Below, one piece after another: positions 18,500 to 27,673 of a stretch of 64,000 nt of DNA (within the stretch, counting starts at the first letter, position 1; each line of letters starts with the position of its first letter). Source of the stretch: Sutcliffiella rhizosphaerae (GTDB lineage Bacteria; Bacillota; Bacilli; Bacillales; Bacillaceae_I); contig NZ_CAKJTJ010000008.1 of assembly GCF_917563925.1 (NCBI RefSeq), positions 62,001-126,000 of the forward strand, in the 5' to 3' direction. The notes under the pieces are model-generated. The model searched no databases, was not told where the DNA came from, and worked only from the letters and a program-made list of their open reading frames with translations. A program made the position numbers and the translations under genes.

Positions 18500-19795
18500 T
18501 TAGCCTAGTAATTGAGCTAAAAGCTTGATGATTGGGCCAAGGACGAACATATCGGAATCCGCCGCCCACATAGCCGTGTCTGGGATCGTGGAGGACAGAA
18601 AGAATTTCACTGTGAGGAATTGACCCCATGCTACAATCGTAGCAGTGATAAATCCACCCATTAATGCGCCTCTCACCCCACCTGTTGCATTACCGAAAAC
18701 TCCTGCTGTTGCACCGTGGAAGAATAGCACGATCATGGTTGGAACGAATACATAAGCAACTGTATTTCCAATAACAATTAGCCATATTAACGCACCAGCA
18801 AACGCTCCAAGGAACCCAAGGATTACGGCATTTGGTGCAAATGTGAAGACAACTGGACAATCTAGTGCAGGCTTCGCTCCAGGTACAAGCTTAGTTGCAA
18901 TTCCATTGAAGGCTGGAACAATTTCGCCAATAAACATTTTTACTCCAAGCAATACGATGGCTATTCCCCCAGCAAACGTAAGAGACTGGATGATGGAATA
19001 AACGATAAAGTCTTGATCACCTGAGCTTGCAATTAGCTCCTGTGCTCCTGGTGTCCCTTTTGTCAACAGGATGAGGGCACCAACAAAGAAGAGAAGTCCC
19101 ATCGTTAAAGCAGTGATCACATTTGAATCCCTCAGAAATTCCAACCCTTTTGGAAGCTTGATCTTTTCGGAATCATTCTCTTTATTACCAAACGCTTTTC
19201 CTGCCAGTGCAGCTAAAATCGCTACGACTGCTGAGGTGTGACCTAGCGCAATGTTGTCATTACCAGTTACTTTTCTCATAAAAGGTTGAACTAGCGCTGG
19301 TTGCAACGTCCAATATAGTCCCATAAAAATAGCGAGGAAGACTGTCAGTTTCCAAAAGGAAACGTCCCCAACAGCATCGATGATGATTCCAGCAAATATC
19401 ATTGTCGTCCAGAACATCATATGACCTGTCAGATAGATATATTTGAATCTCGTGAAGCGGGCCAGCAGGACGTTGATTAGGAAACCTAGGAACATGGCCA
19501 ACGTTACAGCAGAACCATATTTAGCACCAAAGCTTTCCTGGCCGATGAAGTTGCCAAATGAGCTTGCTTCTAATCCAAATACCTCCTTCCACATCGGTTC
19601 AAATACGGTCAAGGCGCCAACAATGACCCCAGCTCCTGCATTGATGATAAGAAAGCCAATCATTGCTTTAAATGTGCCACTCACTGTTTGACTGGCAGAT
19701 TTTTTTTGTAAAAGTAACCCTAATAAAACAATTAGTCCAAGAAGTATAGCAGGTACTCCAAAAATATTTGTTGCCATCCATTGAATTGCTTCCAT
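18500..19795 (-). CDS. PTS ascorbate-type (UlaA/SgaT) IIC permease
   Basis: 431 aa, about ten to eleven hydrophobic segments, with the UlaA-family features NAGAGVIVG near residue 52, LTGHMMFWT and a KPALDCPVVFTFAPNAVILGF region. The IIC protein carries the substrate across the membrane while it is phosphorylated by the separate IIA and IIB proteins. GGGGGAG lies 8 bases before the ATG. UlaA-type systems take up ascorbate and also other polar carbohydrates. The neighbouring PTE, creatininase and SIS genes, not UlaD/E/F, argue against ascorbate as substrate. Confidence 0.92.
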   Translation of the reverse strand: MEAIQWMATNIFGVPAILLGLIVLLGLLLQKKSASQTVSGTFKAMIGFLIINAGAGVIVGALTVFEPMWKEVFGLEASSFGNFIGQESFGAKYGSAVTLAMFLGFLINVLLARFTRFKYIYLTGHMMFWTTMIFAGIIIDAVGDVSFWKLTVFLAIFMGLYWTLQPALVQPFMRKVTGNDNIALGHTSAVVAILAALAGKAFGNKENDSEKIKLPKGLEFLRDSNVITALTMGLLFFVGALILLTKGTPGAQELIASSGDQDFIVYSIIQSLTFAGGIAIVLLGVKMFIGEIVPAFNGIATKLVPGAKPALDCPVVFTFAPNAVILGFLGAFAGALIWLIVIGNTVAYVFVPTMIVLFFHGATAGVFGNATGGVRGALMGGFITATIVAWGQFLTVKFFLSSTIPDTAMWAADSDMFVLGPIIKLLAQLLG

Positions 19796-19850
19796 CCCAT
19801 TCTCCCCCTGTATAATAAATTGGCAAATTGCCAGTTGTTACAGCAAATGA

Positions 19851-20114
19851 TTAAAGATTGGATTCCAATGCAGCTTTGATTTCATTCATATCGAAGTAAT
19901 TGTTGACGATAATTACTTTGGAGGAATGACCTTCCAATGATTGTGCCAGCTCATTGCTAGTGATGATAAAGTCAGGTGTTTCGCTTGATGCACTTGACAC
20001 ATCTGTGTGTTCTACATCAGCTTGTATTCCAAGCTCTCTCAATGTTGTTTCCACATTCATTCTTAAAATAAGGCTTGTTCCTTGTCCAAGTCCGCATACA
20101 CATAAAATTTTCAT
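19851..20114 (-). CDS. PTS ascorbate-type IIB component
   Basis: 87 aa, a single IIB domain. The phosphorylation loop CGLGQGTS places the active cysteine at residue 7. It receives phosphate from the IIA at 20178-20609 and passes it to the sugar on IIC. The size is normal for stand-alone UlaB-like proteins. Confidence 0.92.
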   Translation of the reverse strand: MKILCVCGLGQGTSLILRMNVETTLRELGIQADVEHTDVSSASSETPDFIITSNELAQSLEGHSSKVIIVNNYFDMNEIKAALESNL

Positions 20115-20177
20115 GCTGTTCCCTCCATAACTGATCTATTATTTTTCATAAGTGAGAAAATTAAAAGCGTAATTAAC

Positions 20178-20609
20178 CTAATTAAATAGTGCTTTGATTT
20201 GTTGATAATCTTCCGCTGATTCCAGCTTTTCTAGATTGTGTTGATCATTTAACAGGACCGTGAGTTTTTGAAGGATTTCCAGATGCTCCTCACTGGAGGA
20301 AGCTCCTAAGGCAAACACGAATTTTACCGGGTCATTCCTTTCACTACCAAAGTTGAGCGGTTTTTTTAATCTGACAAGGGAGACAGATGCTTCTTTTACC
20401 CCATCCTCTGGTCTTGCATGTGGTAAAGCTATCTGAGGTGCAAGCACAAAATATGGACCGTTCTCTTCATAGGATAGTAACATCGCATCAATATAACTTT
20501 CCTCTACTGCACCTTGCTGGACAAGTAGCTCACCTGCTTTACGGATTGTTTCCTCTGGAGTGGTAGCTACTACATCCAATGCCACAAGTCTCTCTTCCAA
20601 AAATTTCAT
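20178..20609 (-). CDS. PTS IIA component (mannitol/fructose/ascorbate class)
   Basis: 143 aa IIA domain. LAPQIALPHARPEDG marks the phosphorylation site, His64. It accepts phosphate from HPr and gives it to IIB Cys7. Encoded 24 bp after the PRD regulator stop, so the regulator and the PTS are probably co-transcribed. The IIA also resembles the C-terminal domain of that regulator (VSPLVAIPHAKPENG). Confidence 0.92.
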   Translation of the reverse strand: MKFLEERLVALDVVATTPEETIRKAGELLVQQGAVEESYIDAMLLSYEENGPYFVLAPQIALPHARPEDGVKEASVSLVRLKKPLNFGSERNDPVKFVFALGASSSEEHLEILQKLTVLLNDQHNLEKLESAEDYQQIKALFN

Positions 20610-20633
20610 TTCCTTCTACTCCTTTTTTCCTGT

Positions 20634-22727
20634 TTAAACATGGGCTGTTTTTTCTTCAATTAGGCTTATTATTGTTTCGACCTTATCCGCTTCGATAATC
20701 TTTTGTTTATAATCCTCATCTGAAAGAAGTGCTGTTAGTTGGGATAATGCTTTTAAATGACTTTCTCCATCAGCAGCTGCAAGGACAATGATTAGCTGTA
20801 TTTGGTATGGTCCAATACCTTTGAAAGGCACCTGGTGTTTCAGACGTAATAGGCTCATCCCCAACTTCTTTACACCATTTTCCGGTTTCGCGTGCGGAAT
20901 TGCTACCAATGGTGAAACCACCACGTAAGGACCAAGCTGTTTAATGTTTGTTATCATCGTTTGAACATATTCTTCTGTGATTGATTGGTTCATCAATAGC
21001 GGTTCAGCAGCTGCTTGAATAGCCGTTTCCCAATTATCTGTCCTATCCAATAACTTCACAGTATCTGTTGTCAGCAGACTTTTTAACTCCGGCTGAACTA
21101 CTTCCTGTAACCCTATAGAACGTATTTCTTTGGCCAAGTATTCCCGTATCTCTTTTTCCAAGGACTTTCTATTTATTATGTTGGCATGCTTATCGACTAT
21201 GGAAAGGATGGCATCTACAGAGTAGCTATTTTCCTCTTCACTATGTGAATGGATGTTTCTTATTAGACGTTTCTTTTCCGCTTCCGTCAAAATGGCACTA
21301 ACGACAAAAACAGGAGTATCTTCACTTTGGAGCGGAATCGTTGAGATGATGAAATCTGCATTATAATGATTCTCTTCGTACTCTTTCATGGAGACGCTTC
21401 CAACAATATCGACAGTCGGCAAAAGTCCTTCTAATTGACTTTCCAAAAGTTTGGACGTCCCTACTCCGTTTGTACAGACAATGAGGATTTTGTTCCTCCC
21501 CGTTAAAGCAGCTCCAGTCCTCTTCATCCATCCTCCGAAATGCATAGCAATTAACGCGACCTCATTATCATTTGCCGGTTTTCCGACAGCAGATTCTAAG
21601 TGATTTATTACTTTCTTGGTGAGCAAAAAAACATCTGGATATTTCGTATTCAAAAGTGCTGCAATGTCACTTTCCACTTCCAGCCCGTATTTGATTCGAT
21701 AAAAGGATGGTTTTACATGAAGCAGTAAATTCTTCTCTAACTGTTGCCTATCTTTTATATAAATGCATGCATACCTCTGAAAGTCTGTAACCATTTTCGA
21801 TACGAGAATAGAAAGCTCTTTTGTCTGATTATCTTCTTTGTCAACAAGGTCAACATCTTTAAATTGAACTCTTGCGCTAAGCAGATGCCTAGTCAAATAA
21901 TATATTTCATCTTGTGGAAATTGCATCTGATATAACCTTGACAGCCTGTTACTAAGCTTTACGGCTGCATGGAACTCATTTGTCTGTCGTAGTATTTCTT
22001 TTTCCACTTCATCAATGACGATGTTCTTACCTTGTGTTAATCTTTTTCCGAACAGGATCAGTCGAAATATCAAATGTTGTTGGAAATCATCCGTAAATTG
22101 GATACGAAGATCTCGTTCAATCTCTTTGACCATCTGCTGGATTGCACCTAACTCTTCCAAATGAAAGAGATTCGTATTTGGCAGCTTAGCCAGAAGTGTC
22201 TGCCAGCCTTCGTTTGGTAGGATGGTAGATAGGTAATAGACAATCGCTTTCCGTTTATTCTCTTCATTCCCTTTGATGGTATAGCCTGCCTTACGCTCAA
22301 ATACAATTTTCAAATGATAGTTTGAGAGCCTCACTCTAAGAGCTTTCAAGTCATCAATTATTGTATTTCTACTTACCTTCAACCGCTGCATTAAATCTTC
22401 TACATAAAGAGGAACGTTGCGGCACAATAGATAGAGAGCAAGCAGCGCCTTTCTCTCATTCAATGAATAACCATATTGCCATTCCTTAACATATTCCATT
22501 TTGTTTGGGACTTGCGCTTTTGTATCTTCCGACAAAATAAATCCAGTCCCCCGGACATGTTGTACAGGACCAAGTTGATTTTCCTTCAACCATGCATTAA
22601 TTTTGTCAATATCATAGTAGATTGTTCTTCTAGATATTTTAAATCTTTCTGTCAGCTCTTTAGCAGAAACAAATGATTCTGCATGTACCAAAAAGGACAA
22701 TAAAGAGGAACTACGTTGATCTAACAC
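20634..22727 (-). CDS. PRD-containing PTS transcriptional regulator (BglG/ManR type)
   Basis: 697 aa. Domain order: winged HTH (1-65), second HTH (about 85-150), PRD1 (His218, His281), PRD2 (His337, His396), IIB-like domain with LIVCTNGVGTSK (Cys418) and IIA-like domain with IPHAKPENG (His612). All candidate phosphorylation residues are present. Such activators are switched by HPr/IIB-dependent phosphorylation and induce their own PTS operon. First gene of the cluster. Its upstream region is the 1-kb gene-free stretch at 22728-23700. Confidence 0.92.
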   Translation of the reverse strand: MLDQRSSSLLSFLVHAESFVSAKELTERFKISRRTIYYDIDKINAWLKENQLGPVQHVRGTGFILSEDTKAQVPNKMEYVKEWQYGYSLNERKALLALYLLCRNVPLYVEDLMQRLKVSRNTIIDDLKALRVRLSNYHLKIVFERKAGYTIKGNEENKRKAIVYYLSTILPNEGWQTLLAKLPNTNLFHLEELGAIQQMVKEIERDLRIQFTDDFQQHLIFRLILFGKRLTQGKNIVIDEVEKEILRQTNEFHAAVKLSNRLSRLYQMQFPQDEIYYLTRHLLSARVQFKDVDLVDKEDNQTKELSILVSKMVTDFQRYACIYIKDRQQLEKNLLLHVKPSFYRIKYGLEVESDIAALLNTKYPDVFLLTKKVINHLESAVGKPANDNEVALIAMHFGGWMKRTGAALTGRNKILIVCTNGVGTSKLLESQLEGLLPTVDIVGSVSMKEYEENHYNADFIISTIPLQSEDTPVFVVSAILTEAEKKRLIRNIHSHSEEENSYSVDAILSIVDKHANIINRKSLEKEIREYLAKEIRSIGLQEVVQPELKSLLTTDTVKLLDRTDNWETAIQAAAEPLLMNQSITEEYVQTMITNIKQLGPYVVVSPLVAIPHAKPENGVKKLGMSLLRLKHQVPFKGIGPYQIQLIIVLAAADGESHLKALSQLTALLSDEDYKQKIIEADKVETIISLIEEKTAHV

Positions 22728-23004
22728 GAAGCCTTACCTCCTTTCCCATCTCCTTACTATTACTATATGCCTATATACTCTATTATACGAGACCAAATAC
22801 CGTACAATGCAACGTGCAAGTTTTGGATGGATTGGAAAATTTGTTGAGCAGATTCAGTTGAAACATTGTGTTTTTAACACCAATCTTATTAATATTGAAG
22901 GTAGAATAACTCACTTAATGGTGTGGAAACATCATCAGGGGGGTTTTTTTAGTTTGAGGCGGGGGTTTATCATATTTTCAGAAGCTTGACTCCTAACTTT
23001 TGTG
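22728..23004. other. Gene-free region upstream of the PRD regulator
   Basis: No convincing coding frame. It presumably holds the regulator promoter, which I could not place with confidence. The stretch continues past the repeat cluster (23005-23150) to 23700, where I also see no gene, only short inverted repeats such as GTGTC/GACAC near 23240 and ATGATGA/TCATCAT near 23355-23400. Confidence 0.5.
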
Positions 23005-23150
23005 ATATATCGACGGGAAACTAAATTTATCGACGAAGACGGATTCTTTATCGATGGAAACTAAGGAGATATCGACCAACACGAGGGACTTATCGATGAG
23101 TCGACAGCATTCCACAAATTTCGCCACACTCTATCATACCGTCCACAAAC
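23005..23150 (+). repeat. Dispersed 21-bp-period repeat element, copy A
   Basis: Five degenerate units start with TATCGA at 23008, 23028, 23049, 23070 and 23091, that is 20, 21, 21 and 21 bp apart. A full unit reads TATCGATGGAAACTAAGG plus three bases, matching a copy B unit over its length. Nine bases after the start of the last unit lies GTCGACA, then ATTTCGCCACAC, equivalent to the 3' flank of the other copies. No open frame crosses it. Confidence 0.8.
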
Positions 23151-23704
23151 CCACACTAAAACTCTCAATAGAGAAATATTACCTAATCCTAAGAATTAGT
23201 GATGCAGGTTAGATAAAAGGATTTAGCGTGAAAGGGGATGGTGTCTCAAGGACACTTGAATATATTGTGATATCACTTGGGTGGTTAAACATGTGTGGAT
23301 TGGGATTCATATGAATGGTAGACATGAATGCGGGGAAATCCTTTTTGGGTTATGATGACTTCTTTTCGGGGGCAACCCTCCTGAAATGGTCTTCATCATG
23401 GCGATGATGACATAAATAAAGTAGGATCCAATAAAAAATGCCTTTCATGAAGAATCAAATGATGACCAACAAAAAAGCTTCATTATTACAATAATTGCCA
23501 GTTATTCTTAACGGTTTTCTACCCATCTTTTTAAATAACATATACAATCAAAAACTATTTTAATATACTCCCAAAAAAATGTTGATAACTTTAAATCACT
23601 GTCCCGTTAATACCTAATATACCTATTGATCAAACGTTTGTTTAAAAAATACTTTGTGGATATAGATTTCACTAAATGTTTCTTTTTACTTCCCGTTCCA
23701 CAGC

Positions 23705-23740
23705 AAAAAACCTTGCAAAATCTATCTGCAAGGTTTTTCC
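23705..23740 (-). terminator. Intrinsic terminator of the subtilase gene
   Basis: Arms at 23705-23716 and 23728-23738 (AAAACCTTGC with GCAAGGTTTT) with A/T runs on both sides, directly after the subtilase stop at 23752. Confidence 0.85.
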
Positions 23741-23751
23741 AACTTTACTTA

Positions 23752-26700
23752 TTAGTTGTTTTTCTTACCGTTGTCGTGTGGGACGATGACGGTTGCTTCG
23801 GCTTTCGTCGTGTGGCCCGCATGGTCAGTTGCAAGGTAGAGAATGGTGTAGGTTCTTCCATTACCGTTACCGTTACGAGTTGCACGAACTTGGAATTCGG
23901 TGTCGTGTGTGCCGTATTCTGCCCCTTGAATATCTGTTGGGGATGAGGATTCATTGACGGTAATGGAATCAAGGACGACAGATTGAATTCCTGAGTGTGA
24001 ATCTGAGGAAACAATCGTCGCTTTAATTGTTTCTAATTTGTTATTTGGTGGGAAAAGTCTAGGCTTGTCCACAGTAACAACAAGTTTTGGTGCGGTTTTA
24101 TCTATTTTCACTTCGTACGCTTTAGCTGTTTCCACATTTCCTGCTACGTCTGTGCTACGATATTCTATTCTTTGAATACCTTCCTTATCAAGTTTGAATG
24201 GGTTGGAGTATGTGTTCCATGCCCCTTCATCGATACGATATTCTGTGAGTGCTACAGAAGAATCTGCATCTGTTGCAGAAAGAGTAACCGTAACATCAGA
24301 TGTAAACCAACCATTCTGCCCTTGTTGCCCTTCGACAGATATGTCAGTAATTGGCGCCTCAGAATCTACTCTAGTAATAACAAAAGCTCTTTCAGCACTG
24401 TTTTGTGCTGCGTCGACTACAGTCAATTTAACTGTATTATCACCAAGTGTTAGTCCGGATATCTCTGTTTCAAATGTCCCATCTTGTGCAAGGTTTACCG
24501 GGAATGAACCAACTGTTTCACCTGAGCTATTAACTAGTTCATATTGAACCGTCAGCTTGCTATTGATATCATAGTCTTCACCAAAAACTTCCTCGACCGT
24601 TGATTTGAAGTTGATATAAGAATCTTGGATGGATCCAGATAGCTTATAATCAGCTCCATTTGCTGTATATATGTCTTCCGTAACAATCGTTGGAGCGGTT
24701 GTTTTTACATAGAATGGACCTGTCCAACTGAATGCCTGGGCAGTCGTTATGTCTATTGTATAAACTCCATCTGGAACTTTTTGTTGGCCAATTCCTCCCC
24801 ATGGCGTGTACATTCCATTAAAATTATAGGTTTTTGGACCGACAGTTGTAGCGCTTTGTGCAACTAGGTATCCAATGTATCCATCTCCATACATGCCACC
24901 TTCAGGATTTGCTGCATCCCAAAGTTCAATGTAGGTAGTGGCTTGTCTGTTCCAAAACTCATAACGAACCGTCGTGCTATCGAGTTTTCCATCTCCATTT
25001 GGGGACACATCTAAATGATCCACACTGAAGCTCTTCAAACCAGCTGGCGGAGCGAAGTTTGCTGCAAATGGAAGAAGAAGCTTGGTTTTACCATTTGTTA
25101 GGTGCACATAGCCTAATAATTCATTACCAGTAGTCCCAGAACCTGCTGGTACATTTAAGGTTACTTTCAATGTTTTTTCATCTGATAAAGTAAAGGAAGT
25201 TTGGTCCACAGTGACAGTTGCTGCTGCGAAACTTCCAGTAGCCGCTTTCGTTACTTGAACGGAAACTTCATAATCGCTAACATTTCCAGTTAAATTTTTC
25301 ACTACAACATCTTTTGTGATAGTCGTTGCATTTCCGGTAGGAACGTTTCCGAATGTAATCGTACCTTTTACGTTTTCACGTGTGGCATTTCCGTAGGTAG
25401 TCGTATCTTTTGAATAAGCAAGGGCTTCTGTCGTCGCCGCTTGTAAAGGCTGGACTCTACCTGGTCCCTGTGCGAAAACATCAAATCTTGCTGGATCTAA
25501 TTGTTTTGCTGTATTGGAAAGTGCTACTTTGATGTCAAATGGAGTCCATTCTGGGTGCTGTGATTTTAATAATGCAGCTATTGCAGCCACATGCGGTGTT
25601 GCCATACTTGTTCCCGTAGAACGATCATACGCTTTGTCGAAACTAGCGTTAGGGAAGTCTTTTTTATAGGCAGGTACAGTGGAGAATATATTGGTCCCAG
25701 GTGCTGATACATCTGGCTTTATGTCAAATACAGGATTTGCTGGGCCACGAGAGCTCGACGAATTCATCTCATCTCCAGATGTTTTATCATACGTGTAGTT
25801 ATCAAACGTTACTTTCCCTTGGCCTTGATTTGCATTTAGCGCATTTACAAGAGCAATTCCAGCTTCACGAGTCATATCAAAGGCAGGAATAAATTCAAAG
25901 CTGTCCCCTAGCCCTACATTAATATGGCCAGCTGCATTATTATAAATAATAACGCCAATTGCTCCTGCTGCTTTCGCTGCGGAAATCTTGTCCACAAATG
26001 GGGTTGTTCCCCTAGATACGACAGCAATCTTCCCTTCCACATCTTTTCCTTCATAATCCTTTGGCTCGCCCCAACCGCCAATAGCGACAAGGTCTTTGGC
26101 TCCTCCAGACAATGTATCTTCTGCTTTAACGCCATATTCCCAACCCATTAAATTCAACGAACTATTTACAGTATTGGAACCTACTATTGTCGTACCTACA
26201 GCTGTAATGACGTCTTCTTTTACAGTAGAATTTCCGACTGCAATTCCAAATGCAGCTGTAGCTGGGTTACCGATCGTTCCTCGATTTGGACCACTATTAC
26301 CTGTTGCAATTACGGCAGTTACTCCAGCAAGTGCAGCATTATTGATTGCGATGGCATCAGATGCTATTTGGCTGTTTGAACTCCCGCCAAGAGAAAGGTT
26401 GATGATATCCATGCCTTCTTCTACTGATTTATCAATCCCTGCAATAATCCCAGAAGTCGCACCACTTCCATAAGCTCCTAGTACTCTATAGGCATACAAT
26501 TCTATTTTCGGCGCAATCCCAATCATACCGTGAGGATTTTTTCCTTGTGCAGCAATTGTTCCTGCAACATGCGTACCATGGGATGTGTAGAAGGAGCTTC
26601 CATTTGCATTAAACTCCGCTCTATTTCCTGGTCTATCTAAAGGTGATGTCTCATAAGGGTCATTGAATGCTCGATCACGGGCATAGCCTGTTGGTCCAAC

Positions 26701-27435
26701 CGTATGAGGAACAAAGTTGAAGCCACCTTTATACACTCCTTCAAAATCTGGGTGATCATAATCAATACCTGTATCAAGCACTGCCACTTTTACATTTTCA
26801 CCCTCATATCCAAGGTCCCAAACAGCTGGAATATCAAGATGATTGACACTCTCAATGTAATCTCCGTTATTTCCAGATTGAGGATTAGAGAGGGCTTGTA
26901 CTTCTAAATCAGGTTCTACCAATACTACACCATCAATAGCTAATAGCTTGTCTACATCATTTTCTTTTAATGTTAACACCATACCGTTAATGGCGCTGTC
27001 AAAAGTAAAGCCAACCTTAGCTTTAATTCCTAATTTACTTAACTCTCTTTCTACTTTCTTTTGCTGTGCAGCAACCTTGTTTTTAACTCCCTGCTCGGAA
27101 GCTTTAGAAAAAGATTTCCCTTGTAGCTTATTAATTCCTTTTACCATCGCTACAGGCAGTTCATCTAATTGAACAATGACCGAAATTTCTTTATTGCTTT
27201 TTAAATTTTTCAGATCAGCATGGAGCGTCGGCCCATTGAACATAGCCGCTTTCTGCTGGGCGATATACTCCCTCATCTCCGTATCGCCACTTAATTGTTC
27301 TTTCAGGGATTTAGTACTATCTGACTCAGCAAAGCCTGCAGATGGTATTAATAAAGAAAAAATCATAGCAAAAACTAACAAACTACTAAAATACTTACGA
27401 AATCTCCTACTTTTCAACTTCCTATCCCCCATCAT
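23752..27435 (-). CDS. Secreted subtilisin-like serine protease, Vpr type
   Basis: 1227 aa. A signal peptide (about 1-36, ending GFAES) precedes an I9-type propeptide (about 85-180) and an S8 catalytic domain with Asp221 (VAVLDTG), His286 (SHGTHVAG) and Ser610 (GTSMATPH). A PA domain is inserted between His and Ser (about 420-545), followed by beta-sandwich repeats and C-terminal OmpL47/Ig-like modules (about 1030-1120). It is longer than typical Vpr (about 800 aa) because of the added C-terminal modules. The ATG at 27435 lacks its own ribosome-binding site but abuts the stop of a small leader frame (27437-27460). A TTG at 27417 preceded by GGGGGAT is an alternative start. Confidence 0.93.
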   Translation of the reverse strand: MMGDRKLKSRRFRKYFSSLLVFAMIFSLLIPSAGFAESDSTKSLKEQLSGDTEMREYIAQQKAAMFNGPTLHADLKNLKSNKEISVIVQLDELPVAMVKGINKLQGKSFSKASEQGVKNKVAAQQKKVERELSKLGIKAKVGFTFDSAINGMVLTLKENDVDKLLAIDGVVLVEPDLEVQALSNPQSGNNGDYIESVNHLDIPAVWDLGYEGENVKVAVLDTGIDYDHPDFEGVYKGGFNFVPHTVGPTGYARDRAFNDPYETSPLDRPGNRAEFNANGSSFYTSHGTHVAGTIAAQGKNPHGMIGIAPKIELYAYRVLGAYGSGATSGIIAGIDKSVEEGMDIINLSLGGSSNSQIASDAIAINNAALAGVTAVIATGNSGPNRGTIGNPATAAFGIAVGNSTVKEDVITAVGTTIVGSNTVNSSLNLMGWEYGVKAEDTLSGGAKDLVAIGGWGEPKDYEGKDVEGKIAVVSRGTTPFVDKISAAKAAGAIGVIIYNNAAGHINVGLGDSFEFIPAFDMTREAGIALVNALNANQGQGKVTFDNYTYDKTSGDEMNSSSSRGPANPVFDIKPDVSAPGTNIFSTVPAYKKDFPNASFDKAYDRSTGTSMATPHVAAIAALLKSQHPEWTPFDIKVALSNTAKQLDPARFDVFAQGPGRVQPLQAATTEALAYSKDTTTYGNATRENVKGTITFGNVPTGNATTITKDVVVKNLTGNVSDYEVSVQVTKAATGSFAAATVTVDQTSFTLSDEKTLKVTLNVPAGSGTTGNELLGYVHLTNGKTKLLLPFAANFAPPAGLKSFSVDHLDVSPNGDGKLDSTTVRYEFWNRQATTYIELWDAANPEGGMYGDGYIGYLVAQSATTVGPKTYNFNGMYTPWGGIGQQKVPDGVYTIDITTAQAFSWTGPFYVKTTAPTIVTEDIYTANGADYKLSGSIQDSYINFKSTVEEVFGEDYDINSKLTVQYELVNSSGETVGSFPVNLAQDGTFETEISGLTLGDNTVKLTVVDAAQNSAERAFVITRVDSEAPITDISVEGQQGQNGWFTSDVTVTLSATDADSSVALTEYRIDEGAWNTYSNPFKLDKEGIQRIEYRSTDVAGNVETAKAYEVKIDKTAPKLVVTVDKPRLFPPNNKLETIKATIVSSDSHSGIQSVVLDSITVNESSSPTDIQGAEYGTHDTEFQVRATRNGNGNGRTYTILYLATDHAGHTTKAEATVIVPHDNGKKNN

Positions 27436-27436
27436 T

Positions 27437-27460
27437 TTAAAATAAACAGCTAAGACTCAT
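27437..27460 (-). CDS. Putative 7-codon leader peptide upstream of the subtilase
   Basis: On the minus strand a GGTGGGGGGTG ribosome-binding site is followed by ATG and a short frame encoding MSLSCLF, whose TAA ends one base before the subtilase ATG. The subtilase ATG has no other ribosome-binding site, so translational coupling or reinitiation is plausible. Too short for proof from sequence alone. Confidence 0.35.
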   Translation of the reverse strand: MSLSCLF

Positions 27461-27486
27461 GACACCCCCCACCAAAAATCTACGAA

Positions 27487-27513
27487 TCTAGCAAAAAAAC
27501 GAGTCATCTTGAC
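27487..27513 (-). terminator. Terminator-like hairpin in the subtilase leader
   Basis: On the minus strand ACGGGTCA, a three-base loop and TGACTCGT pair over 8 bp with one G-U pair, followed by a run of seven T. It lies about 50 bases upstream of the leader frame. It either stops antisense read-through from the GNAT side or acts as an attenuator of the subtilase transcript. Confidence 0.55.
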
Positions 27514-27673
27514 CCGTTAATAAAAATATAATATAGCTCCTCATACACAAGATATATTTTTCGTTCAACAAATAACTCCAACATTCAACAAGGAATAAAG
27601 AAAATCAGTTTCACTAAAACTTTTTCGCTACTAATCCGTATAAGAAAGCAGACACAAGAAAGGATGATGAACC

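Noticed and set aside
17326-19795. An ascorbate utilisation (ula) operon
   Set aside because: The PTS class fits, but UlaD, UlaE, UlaF and UlaG homologues are absent and other hydrolases take their place.
22996-23110. The 21-bp arrays as CRISPR
   Set aside because: No alternation of constant repeat and variable spacer of about 30 bp, units are degenerate and contiguous, and no cas genes are nearby.
27487-27560. T-box or other riboswitch in the subtilase leader
   Set aside because: No T-box sequence or specifier region could be found and the region is too short; only a simple hairpin with T-run is supported.
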